A stretch of 16,509 bases of DNA from Coriobacteriia bacterium. GTDB lineage: Bacteria > Actinomycetota > Coriobacteriia > Coriobacteriales > UBA8131. The translations under genes were made by a program, and so were the position numbers. Position 1 is the stretch's first letter, and each line of letters begins with the position of its first letter. The notes under the pieces were generated by a model. That model was given only the letters and a program-made list of their open reading frames with translations. It made no database searches and was not told the DNA's origin. Location: assembly GCA_009781535.1 (NCBI GenBank), contig WQXX01000009.1, forward strand, positions 1 to 16,509. The letters run 5' to 3'. Of this stretch, positions 1-6,317 are shown one piece after another.

Positions 1-1
1 C

Positions 2-973
2 GCCGCGCGCACCGAGGGCACCTCAGCTGGATTGTTTGAAGGCATGAAGATGACGCTTCTGGACATGCTGTACTGCCTCTTGCTCCCTTCAGGCAATGAT
101 GCAGCGGTGTGCGTCGCAGAAAATGTCGCTGGTTTTGAGGCTAAATTCGTTGGAATGATGAACGAAAAGGCAAAAGAGCTTGGTATGAATGACACGAATT
201 ATTCGGATTCTTCGGGTCTAACAGAGGAGGAGCATTACACCACTGTCCTTGATACCTTTATACTCACCCGCTACGCTATGCAAAATGAGACCTTCCGCAA
301 AATCGTCGGCACGCGTTACAAAGAGGTAGACGTATCCGGCTACATCCTTTACCTGAACTCGACCAACCAGCTCTACGGTTATCTTGAAGACGCCAAAGTC
401 ACCGGCGTTAAAACGGGGACTAATTATGATTCAGGTTATTGTTTTATCGGCTCAGCCATAAAATATGGTGTTGAGCTCTATGCCGTGTTCTTTCAGGGAA
501 ACACCAGGGCAGAAAGCTTTGTGGATGCGGCAACCCTGCTCGAATGGGGTTTCAGGCATTTTAGAACCATTGAGCTTATCAATCCCAGCCAGCAGGTTGG
601 CACCGTTGCTTGTACCAGTTGGCTGGATAAAACGGTTGCCGTTTATGCTCCCGCTGCGATTCGGATAGAGATTTTCGATCTCGATGGACCGATCGACCAG
701 ATTATCGTCATGGATGATATTAAAGGCGCGGTAGTCAAAGGTCAGGTCTGTGGTCAAATCATCTGGAAACAAAACGGCGTCGAGCTTGCCTCTTCGGAGC
801 TGGTAGCAGGCGAGCGGGTCGCTGCACCGAACTTTTTTGAGAGCCTCGGTATCGCATGGAAACGTTTTTGGGGCGGATTTAAGGACGAACCAGAGCACGC
901 AGAAGGTTCGATACTGCTTCTGCCTCAGGTTCCCGTACCTCCGATTCCAGCTGTTTATCTGCGCGCCGCCTGA
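2..973 (+). CDS. D-alanyl-D-alanine carboxypeptidase (PBP5/DacF type), 5' end outside window
   Basis: Serine peptidase of the penicillin-binding S11 family that trims the terminal D-Ala from peptidoglycan stem peptides outside the membrane. The frame is open to the left edge, so the signal peptide and the SxxK nucleophile motif lie upstream; 323 residues are visible. The first visible residues (AARTEGTSAGLFEGMKMTLL) already align with the family just before the active-site SxN motif, seen as SGN in LLPSGNDAA at visible residues 30-32. The KTG motif follows at about 137-139 (VTGVKTGTN). After about residue 190 comes a beta-rich region matching the PBP5 C-terminal domain. Near the end, the aromatic stretch FFESLGIAWKRFWGGF looks like the amphipathic helix that anchors this family to the membrane. 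A TTG at 32 is not the start, because homology continues upstream of it. The stop overlaps the next start by one base (TGATG), so the two genes are probably coupled. Confidence 0.93.
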   Translation, partial: AARTEGTSAGLFEGMKMTLLDMLYCLLLPSGNDAAVCVAENVAGFEAKFVGMMNEKAKELGMNDTNYSDSSGLTEEEHYTTVLDTFILTRYAMQNETFRKIVGTRYKEVDVSGYILYLNSTNQLYGYLEDAKVTGVKTGTNYDSGYCFIGSAIKYGVELYAVFFQGNTRAESFVDAATLLEWGFRHFRTIELINPSQQVGTVACTSWLDKTVAVYAPAAIRIEIFDLDGPIDQIIVMDDIKGAVVKGQVCGQIIWKQNGVELASSELVAGERVAAPNFFESLGIAWKRFWGGFKDEPEHAEGSILLLPQVPVPPIPAVYLRAA

Positions 974-1740
974 TGTCGCACCATAAGGTCACTTTGGGCT
1001 TGATCCAAAGCGCAACTTTCTACACAATTCTTGAAGGCCTTGGAAGGATTCGTTTAGGTGGCGCGCCGGCGCCGCTGTTCATCCATACGATGACGACCGT
1101 CGATCCCGTACGGCTTGCACAGATCGGCTCATCGGCGCCGGCGCTGCTTTTAACTGGCGAAGCCGAGGTCATCGATGTGATTATGGTAACACGTACCGGT
1201 GATACTGAATACATGCTCACCACTCACCCTCAGACATGCAGCGAGGTCCTTGCCTGGCTTGAGGCGCACTCCACGATCTGCGATGACGACGGATTGGTCT
1301 TTGAAGGTCTTGAGCTGACGGATGAGACCGAAAGCCTTAAGACTATCGCTGTCTATGGGTCTGATTCTCACGGAATAGTTGATGATTTGGCAGCTCATCA
1401 ACTTGCAGATACCCTCGGCTCTGGCTCCAGCGGCCTATGCGAGCTTGACGGCATCCCTGCCTTCGTCTTGGCCTATCCTTTGTTGCCGGAAGGATATTTT
1501 GAGCTTTCAGTCGCGCCAGACCTCGTTGCGCTACTCGAAAACATCCTCCTAAGCTTTCCGGAGATTGATCCATCCTCGTTTGAAGAATACCGCAATGCCC
1601 GTCTACAAGCAGGCACCTGGTTTGCGGGAGCAGAGGAAGCGGAATACCACGGCGTTGATACTCCACAGCTGGCAGCCCTCATACGAACCGCCCATGATTT
1701 CGTCGGAGCCCGCTCCTTGACAAAAGGGACTGCCGATTAG
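973..1740 (+). CDS. Truncated GcvT/YgfZ-like (folate-binding superfamily) protein
   Basis: A 255-residue protein that I read as a divergent relative of the aminomethyltransferase/YgfZ superfamily. Points of resemblance, in family order: HTMTTVDPVRL (residues about 38-48) resembles the NLTTND region; SAPALLLTGEAEVID resembles the stretch before the first strand pair; GYFELSVAPDLVALLENIL resembles the GFEL.V...A..LW..L segment; RNARLQAGTWF resembles the RLEAG stretch; and HDFVGARSLTKG near the C-terminus resembles the DFIGREAL motif of GcvT. The protein ends there, so the C-terminal barrel found in GcvT and YgfZ (usually 320-370 residues in all) is absent. The YgfZ signature KGCYxGQE is also missing. 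Function is unknown; folate binding is only a family expectation. The start is the ATG overlapping the upstream stop by one base, pointing to coupled translation with the carboxypeptidase. The coding call is firm, the family call moderate. Confidence 0.7.
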   Translation: MSHHKVTLGLIQSATFYTILEGLGRIRLGGAPAPLFIHTMTTVDPVRLAQIGSSAPALLLTGEAEVIDVIMVTRTGDTEYMLTTHPQTCSEVLAWLEAHSTICDDDGLVFEGLELTDETESLKTIAVYGSDSHGIVDDLAAHQLADTLGSGSSGLCELDGIPAFVLAYPLLPEGYFELSVAPDLVALLENILLSFPEIDPSSFEEYRNARLQAGTWFAGAEEAEYHGVDTPQLAALIRTAHDFVGARSLTKGTAD

Positions 1741-1810
1741 TCCCCCTACCGCAGGGGCTTTCATGATAGAATCGCACAAGATGTTCCAACTGCGAGCGAA
1801 AGGTTTTATG

Positions 1811-2254
1811 ATGGGTGAGAAGGCGCTTTGTCCCGTGTGTCAGTATGAGATCGACATCTCAGCGAATTCGTGCGCTCATTGTGGGTTCAAACTGGTCGGT
1901 GCAACACAGGAATTCTCTTCACCCGGAACAGGCGGTTTTGCGTTCAACGAGACGGCTGTATGTGGCAAGCCTCACCTCACCGTGACAAAAGGGCCTATTG
2001 CTGGACAGGTTTTCTATCTTGAACCGTTGCCCATAAGTATCGGTCGTGACCCGGAATGTGACCTTTTCCTTAACAACATGACCGTGTCGCGCCTACATGC
2101 CATTATCGAGAAGCATGGCTCAAAGTTATATGTCCGTGACGGCGGCTCCTTGAATGGAACGTGGGTAGATGGAAAGGTTGTTGAAGAAGCTGACCTGGTC
2201 GAAGGCACGCTTCTCCAGATCGGAACCTTCTCTATGCGCTTTTCTTGCCTTTAG
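1811..2254 (+). CDS. Zinc-ribbon / FHA domain protein
   Basis: A 147-residue cytoplasmic protein. It begins with a four-cysteine zinc ribbon (C7, C10, C21, C24: CPVC...CAHC), followed by a flexible linker to about residue 53 and a forkhead-associated domain at about 55-145. The FHA signature residues are all visible: GR at 78-79 in ISIGRDPECD, SRLH at 93-96, and NGTWVDG starting at 115. FHA domains bind phosphothreonine peptides, so this protein probably reads Ser/Thr kinase signalling, which in Actinobacteria often targets cell-wall growth; the adjoining carboxypeptidase gene fits that, but no kinase is in the window. I chose the ATG at 1811 because AAAGG at 1799-1803 lies seven bases upstream and the protein then starts directly before the zinc ribbon. 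In-frame ATGs at 1763 and 1808 are alternatives. It is convergent with the next gene, with only 18 bases between the stops. Confidence 0.9.
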   Translation: MGEKALCPVCQYEIDISANSCAHCGFKLVGATQEFSSPGTGGFAFNETAVCGKPHLTVTKGPIAGQVFYLEPLPISIGRDPECDLFLNNMTVSRLHAIIEKHGSKLYVRDGGSLNGTWVDGKVVEEADLVEGTLLQIGTFSMRFSCL

Positions 2255-2272
2255 TGGTATCGGCAGGGCTTA

Positions 2273-4087
2273 CTAAGAGATAACGTCTCCGCCAGTGTAG
2301 AAATCAAAGTCGGCAATCGTACAGCTGATCCACACCGCATTGTCAAGCAGGCGTGTGACTGTATAGACTTGGTTAAACCGGCATGCGGCGATCTTCCAAT
2401 AATACGTTTCTTCGTCGATTTCCTTGGTGCCTTGTATGACCTTGTTTCCCTGGGGGTCAGATCCACTGGCAATGACGGTAACACCTTCTCCCGTCAAGCC
2501 CTGCAGCGTCAACAGATGCTGCATCTCGGCGTCGACGCTCTCTCCGCAAAGGTTCATATACCTGAGCTTAAACCATATGCCCAGACTGCCATCTGACATG
2601 TCAAGCGTATAGGCGCCATTGAAATAATCCTCAAGAACGTCGACCTGATACGCGTTGTATGTTCCTCCATAAAAGCCCGTCATGAAGTCGGCAGTGACTT
2701 CTTTTGGCATACGGATGAAGCCAACCTTGATGGCACTAGGATCTATCGATTCGGGGTTGTAACGCTCATCCGTGAAGATGACCTCTCCTGCATCTTCCAT
2801 AGTCGATATGATCTCAGCAAAGTCCACGTCGATGATGCTGAACAGTTTTGGCAGTCCCGCATCAATAGCTGTGCGTGTCTGTTGCTCAGTCAAGGTAACT
2901 GGATTATTCGTCTCGTTGGTAGTAAGCTTTATATAAGCTTGTTGCAAAACGTACCATGACATCAGTACTCCGAGTATTACAACAAAACAATACGAAATGA
3001 TGAAGAGGGGGGATTTAAGCCGGGAGCGGCCGCCTCCACGGATGCGATAGGAGCTGCCTCTTTCATACAGGGGGGTAAAGGGGCCGCTCTCGTATCTTCC
3101 TCTGGGTCTTTGAGGAACCCTGGTCCTTGGGGACCATGCCGCAATGCTTCTATTCTCTGGCTGCTGTCTTTGGGATGACGATGAAGCTCCTAATGACATG
3201 GACGGCCTTTCAATGCGCTTCCTTGGAGCGAGCAGACTCGTTGAAGCCGAAGACCCTGGATAATCTGTGTCCTGATCCGAATAAGCATCAGACTGGCTTT
3301 TAGACGACCTGCTTTGTGAGGAATAAGATCTGTCCTGTCTTGAGGAGGAGCTATCCTGATCTGTGTATGATCTGTCGCCGCCATTGCGAGAACTGTCCTG
3401 GCGTGAATAAGCATTATCCTGCTCAGCATATGATCTGCCTTTGCCGGCACGCAGGCTGTCTTGCGCTGCGCTTGATCTGTCTTGTTTGCCCAGGTCGGCA
3501 GCAGATGCTCCTGCCCGACTTGTCGAGGGCCTTCTCTGTTCGATCGAAGGTTTGATCTCACTTGTATCATCGTATTTTTCGTCCTCATTAGCAAAGGGCA
3601 GTTCGGGCATCTCTTCGCCAATAGCAGAATAACTCATCGTTGAGTCAAGCGCGCCTGAATCTGCCTGAGATGACCTGCCCTTAGGCAGAGCGCCCTTGAA
3701 CAATGCCTTCATGGAAGCAGTTCCTTGCGACAACGAGCCACGTAGCGCCTGCCCGGCAGAGGACATGCTGCGTAGTGGTGAGGCATGCGGTTTTACATCC
3801 TGTGAAGACGATGCCTGGGGTTTGGCACCCTGCGAAGATGCGGTTTGGGGTTTGCTTTGTGAGGCTACAGACTGCGAAGACGCACCGTATGAAGGTGTTA
3901 CCTGTGAGGAAGCATAAGCTGAGCGTCCATTTGTTGGCATCTCGCGTACTTCGTCATCCATCCGTTCAGCGCTACGCGCAGCTCTTGACTGTTGTTGGCT
4001 TGTAGCGGCGTCAAAGCTCTCGAAGAATGCGTCGAGGTCAAAGCTGCTGTCTGCAGCACGCGAACTATTATCAGTCTCTCTATTCAT
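2273..4087 (-). CDS. Single-pass membrane protein with long disordered Ser/Gln-rich cytoplasmic region
   Basis: A 604-residue protein I cannot assign to a known family. Residues 1-30 are mildly acidic with a short Phe-containing segment (DLDAFFESFD). Residues 31-355 are low complexity, rich in Ser, Gln, Arg and Asp, and presumably disordered. They hold SSQxxKPxAS-like repeats at about 60-104 and RSYxxQD-like repeats at about 218-272. One membrane segment lies at 360-382 (PLFIISYCFVVILGVLMSWY), preceded by basic residues (RIRGGGRSRLK). This predicts a cytoplasmic N-terminus and an outer C-terminal domain of about 220 residues with mixed alpha/beta character. No catalytic motif was recognised. 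The many Ser and Thr residues could be kinase targets, and the neighbouring FHA gene makes that idea attractive, but it is only inference. No convincing Shine-Dalgarno precedes the ATG. The gene follows metA on the same strand after an 81-base gap containing its own -10-like element. Confidence 0.85.
   Translation of the reverse strand: MNRETDNSSRAADSSFDLDAFFESFDAATSQQQSRAARSAERMDDEVREMPTNGRSAYASSQVTPSYGASSQSVASQSKPQTASSQGAKPQASSSQDVKPHASPLRSMSSAGQALRGSLSQGTASMKALFKGALPKGRSSQADSGALDSTMSYSAIGEEMPELPFANEDEKYDDTSEIKPSIEQRRPSTSRAGASAADLGKQDRSSAAQDSLRAGKGRSYAEQDNAYSRQDSSRNGGDRSYTDQDSSSSRQDRSYSSQSRSSKSQSDAYSDQDTDYPGSSASTSLLAPRKRIERPSMSLGASSSSQRQQPENRSIAAWSPRTRVPQRPRGRYESGPFTPLYERGSSYRIRGGGRSRLKSPLFIISYCFVVILGVLMSWYVLQQAYIKLTTNETNNPVTLTEQQTRTAIDAGLPKLFSIIDVDFAEIISTMEDAGEVIFTDERYNPESIDPSAIKVGFIRMPKEVTADFMTGFYGGTYNAYQVDVLEDYFNGAYTLDMSDGSLGIWFKLRYMNLCGESVDAEMQHLLTLQGLTGEGVTVIASGSDPQGNKVIQGTKEIDEETYYWKIAACRFNQVYTVTRLLDNAVWISCTIADFDFYTGGDVIS
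3274..3436 (-). repeat. Degenerate peptide repeats (RSYxxQD type) inside the disordered region
   Basis: Residues about 218-272 of the membrane protein are built from imperfect copies of a 15-25 residue unit: RSYAEQDNAYSRQD, RSYTDQDSSSSRQD, then RSYSSQ...DAYSDQD. The DNA shows matching recurrences of gatctgtcctg-like and gaataagcat-like words. This indicates local duplication within the gene. Unit borders are fuzzy. Confidence 0.6.
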
Positions 4088-4155
4088 GAGGCAACCACAT
4101 CTTCATCAAGGCAGGCTTGGTTAAGGCGTCTGCTCCAAAGCATGACCAATCTATA

Positions 4156-4162
4156 ATTGTAC
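4156..4162 (-). promoter_or_regulatory. Possible -10 element (TACAAT) upstream of the 604-residue membrane protein gene
   Basis: Read on the minus strand, GTACAAT occurs here about 70 bases before the ATG at 4087 and just after the metA stop. The same 7-mer forms both -10-like elements between metA and the peptidoglycan-binding gene. No good -35 was found at the expected distance, so the call is weak. Confidence 0.3.
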
Positions 4163-4168
4163 CATCCC

Positions 4169-5086
4169 TCACTCGTGGATATCACCCAGATTAAACGGCG
4201 TCTCCTGATAGACACAATGATTGAGCCAATTCGCAAAGAATTGGTGTGCATAGGTACGCCATCGTATCAGCGGAAGACGCGACGGATCATCGTCAGGATA
4301 ATAATTACATGGCACAGCGACGGGCAGCCCTGCAGCAACGTCACGCCTATACTCACGGTCCAAAGTAAGCGCCTCATACTCCAGATGCCCGGTGACAAAG
4401 ATCTGTCGGTCATCCGGGCGCGCAAAGACGACCGCACCTGTCTCAGGTGAGCTTGCAAGCACCTTAAGGCCCGTCCCTTCCAGATCCTGCGGCAGTATCG
4501 TGGTATAGCGTGATTGCGGCATAAGAAAACGGTCGTCGAAACCTTTCATGAGGTTGCTCATCGTGTCGTGTATCTCAAGCTCATAAACACCCGAGAGCTT
4601 CTCATCCAGGATACGCTTGTCTGTGTGGAAGAAATGCCACAGAGCCGCATTCACTCCCCAGCAGATATACAAAGAGCTGAAGACACTCGTCCGTGACCAT
4701 TCAAAGAGCCTCGTCAGCTTATCCCAGTAATCGATCTGTTCAAACGGCAAGGTCTCAACAGGAGCTCCGGTGACGATGAGTCCGTCAAAACGGCGTTCGA
4801 GCGCCTCGTCGGAGCTGATGTAAAACGTCTCCATATGCGTCTCTGAGGTGTTTTTTGAGACATGCCCGCTTATCGAAATGAGGGTAAGGTGAACCTGCAG
4901 CGGAGAGTTGGAGAGCAGCCGGATGAGCTGTGTCTCGGTATCGATCTTTGTTGGCATGAGATTAAGGATGGCGATCTCAAGCGGACGGATGTCTTGCGTA
5001 CGCGCACGCGTCTCAGTCATAAGGAAGATATTCTCTTTGGACAGCGTCTCGATAGCAGGAAGGCCATCGGGTACATTGACAGGCAT
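4169..5086 (-). CDS. metA: Homoserine O-acyltransferase MetA, predicted to use acetyl-CoA
   Basis: First committed step of methionine synthesis: acylation of homoserine in the cytoplasm. With the start at 5086 the protein is 305 residues and begins MPVNVPDGLPA, as MetA proteins do. GAGGTG lies six to seven bases upstream of that ATG; the frame extends further upstream, but that part has no homology. The catalytic cysteine is C142 (YICWG). The conserved His and Glu of the catalytic group are in GHLEYE (H234, E236). The residue that separates acetyl- from succinyl-transferring members of the family is position 111: Glu in acetyltransferases such as that of Bacillus cereus, Gly in the E. coli succinyltransferase. 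Here it is Glu (TGAPVETLPFEQ). The enzyme is therefore likely homoserine O-acetyltransferase (EC 2.3.1.31), although automated annotation usually calls this family succinyltransferase. It is divergent from the peptidoglycan-binding gene at 5160. Confidence 0.94.
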   Translation of the reverse strand: MPVNVPDGLPAIETLSKENIFLMTETRARTQDIRPLEIAILNLMPTKIDTETQLIRLLSNSPLQVHLTLISISGHVSKNTSETHMETFYISSDEALERRFDGLIVTGAPVETLPFEQIDYWDKLTRLFEWSRTSVFSSLYICWGVNAALWHFFHTDKRILDEKLSGVYELEIHDTMSNLMKGFDDRFLMPQSRYTTILPQDLEGTGLKVLASSPETGAVVFARPDDRQIFVTGHLEYEALTLDREYRRDVAAGLPVAVPCNYYPDDDPSRLPLIRWRTYAHQFFANWLNHCVYQETPFNLGDIHE

Positions 5087-5120
5087 GATCAGCACCTCGT
5101 TTCGAATACGTAGGCTGATG

Positions 5121-5153
5121 ATTGTACCGGAAAATGCAGCTTTGCAGTACAAT
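5121..5153. promoter_or_regulatory. Divergent promoter region with inverted repeat ATTGTAC-N19-GTACAAT
   Basis: Between metA (minus) and the peptidoglycan-binding gene (plus), ATTGTAC at 5121-5127 and GTACAAT at 5147-5153 form an exact inverted repeat. Each arm reads as a -10 hexamer TACAAT pointing outward. The plus-strand element would place the transcription start seven bases on, at the A of the ATG at 5160. The minus-strand element would give metA a leader of about 28 bases containing GAGGTG. No clear -35 is present at standard spacing; TTGTAC sits 20 bases away in each direction. The symmetry could also be an operator. Confidence 0.5.
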
Positions 5154-5159
5154 GAAACC

Positions 5160-6095
5160 ATGATTGTTCATGCAAATGATACTGCACCGCCAGCCAGCAA
5201 CGTCGCCGACCTTGCCGTTCGCGACGTACAGCGCCGTTTGAGTATTCTCGGCTACGATCTTGGTATTGAGGCTGAGGCAGGCTTGTATGGTGAAAAGACC
5301 GCCGCTGCAGTCTCTGCATTCAAGATGAGCACCCAGTTGCCGGCAGGTGAGATGCTTGACCAGGCAACGTGGATTGCGCTGGTAGATGCAAGTCTTACGA
5401 TGGGGGATCGCCCCCTGTTTCTGCACCGGCCACATTTCCAGGGCCGCGACGTCGCAACGCTGCAGCGTATCCTTTTCACGCTTGGATTCCCCTGCAACAT
5501 CGATGGCATCTTCGATCCGTCGACCGAATCCGCCGTACGCGATTTCCAACGGAGCTTAGCTCTTGACGATAGGGGCATCGTGGATGAGGGGACCTATACC
5601 GCCTTGTCTCGCTTGCGTCATGCCTGGGAGGGAAAGGGCGGCACGCGTGTCGAGGGCCGGCCATTCGATCTGGCTCGCGCAATACAGGTTCTTGAAACCG
5701 TACCGATTTGTGTGTACGGCGTCTCCGAGGCGACGCGTTCGATGGCTGACCGTATCTCCAACCTTGCCCATGCGACGACGAGCCGTGCGCAGGTGATGAG
5801 CGCGTCCTCGCTCACCCGTCCACCCGCGGCGGATGTATTAGTTGTTGGGTTGATTCAGACTGAGGATTCCAAGGAAATAGATGACGACGGTCTCACCCTT
5901 GCGCAACGTATCCAGGATGCTGTTGCAGCGCTTAGCGAGGGAAATCGCCGTGTTCTGATACCGATTTCGTCTACCTGCGGGGGAGCTTTGGATCGGTATC
6001 GCGAGCAGCGGTGTGCTATTGAGGTACTAGACGCGCTTTGCGCTTCCCTGGTGTTTGTGCGATGCGCGGATTTAGCCTTGTCACCCCGGGCTTGA
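5160..6095 (+). CDS. Protein with two peptidoglycan-binding (PG_binding_1) domains
   Basis: A 311-residue protein with two tandem PG_binding_1-type domains: about 18-77 (VRDVQRRLSILGYDLG...AVSAFK) and about 92-152 (VATLQRILFTLGF...GIFDPSTESAVRDFQ). There is no signal peptide or membrane segment. In this it resembles the cytoplasmic actinobacterial regulator CwlM, which has two such domains before an amidase domain. Here the C-terminal 140 residues (about 165-305) are alpha/beta in character but lack the His and Glu residues of amidase_3 enzymes, so no catalytic activity can be assigned. A CwlM-like regulatory role is a guess. No Shine-Dalgarno precedes the ATG at 5160, but a -10-like TACAAT ends seven bases before it, suggesting a leaderless transcript. 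An in-frame ATG at 5118 is an alternative. The last 19 codons lie inside a repeat duplicated downstream, and the stop codon falls in the loop of a hairpin. Confidence 0.86.
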   Translation: MIVHANDTAPPASNVADLAVRDVQRRLSILGYDLGIEAEAGLYGEKTAAAVSAFKMSTQLPAGEMLDQATWIALVDASLTMGDRPLFLHRPHFQGRDVATLQRILFTLGFPCNIDGIFDPSTESAVRDFQRSLALDDRGIVDEGTYTALSRLRHAWEGKGGTRVEGRPFDLARAIQVLETVPICVYGVSEATRSMADRISNLAHATTSRAQVMSASSLTRPPAADVLVVGLIQTEDSKEIDDDGLTLAQRIQDAVAALSEGNRRVLIPISSTCGGALDRYREQRCAIEVLDALCASLVFVRCADLALSPRA

Positions 6096-6225
6096 TCCGG
6101 GGCCTATCAGGGTGATTATAGGACGAGATTGTGTGTTGCCTGAAAAACTGGTCGCAAATGGAAGCTATGCAATAATCGGCGCTTCCCTGACGTTTGTATG
6201 GTGCGCGGATTAAGCCTTGTCACCC
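6040..6225 (+). repeat. Direct repeat of 47 bp at offset 139 (6040-6086 and 6179-6225)
   Basis: The segment starting gcgcttccctg and ending ccttgtcaccc occurs twice with no gaps and six mismatches in 47 positions. The first copy encodes the last residues of the peptidoglycan-binding protein; the second is intergenic. Each copy is followed by a hairpin-forming segment that includes gggccta. Together they look like a diverged tandem duplication of a unit of about 139 bp. Confidence 0.88.
6078..6161 (+). repeat. Dispersed 85-bp repeat, copy 1
   Basis: This stretch aligns with 15475-15559 at roughly 75-80% identity by eye over its whole length, with one or two single-base gaps. Shared blocks include ttgtcaccccgg, ggggcctatcagggt and tgtgttgcctga. 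It begins with a hairpin of CCCCGG (6084-6089) and CCGGGG (6097-6102) around a 7-base loop; in copy 2 the same stem is kept by G-T pairs. The stop codon of the upstream gene (6093-6095) lies in the loop. Confidence 0.88.
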
Positions 6226-6271
6226 TGAGCAAGCACCCGTTAGGGTGCGCTGTCGAAGGGCCTAACGGGAG
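6217..6271. terminator. Hairpin region between convergent genes (third, diverged repeat relative)
   Basis: CCCGTTAGG (6236-6244) and CCTAACGGG (6261-6269) form an exact 9-bp inverted repeat. An alternative compact stem, GCACCC (6233-6238) with GGGTGC (6243-6248), uses the same bases. The outer sequence ttgtcaccc...gggccta matches the start of the dispersed repeat. It sits between converging genes ending at 6095 and 6318 and may stop transcription from either side, but neither side has a T run typical of intrinsic terminators. Confidence 0.4.
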
Positions 6272-6317
6272 AGCTGTTGGGTTGGTTGAGTTGTCGCCCA
6301 GAAAGTAGATGTATTGC

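Noticed and set aside
1743..1757. CCCCT/AGGGG hairpin after the GcvT-like gene as a terminator
   Set aside because: Only five pairs and three T residues follow; it lies 53 bases before the chosen start of the FHA gene and is probably incidental.
3696..4005. Plus-strand open frames opposite the Ser/Gln-rich coding region
   Set aside because: These are shadows caused by biased composition of the minus-strand gene; no start signals or family similarity.
4908..5159. N-terminal extension of the peptidoglycan-binding protein over metA
   Set aside because: The extension is antisense to the conserved N-terminus of MetA and has no homology; starts at 5160 or 5118 are more sensible.
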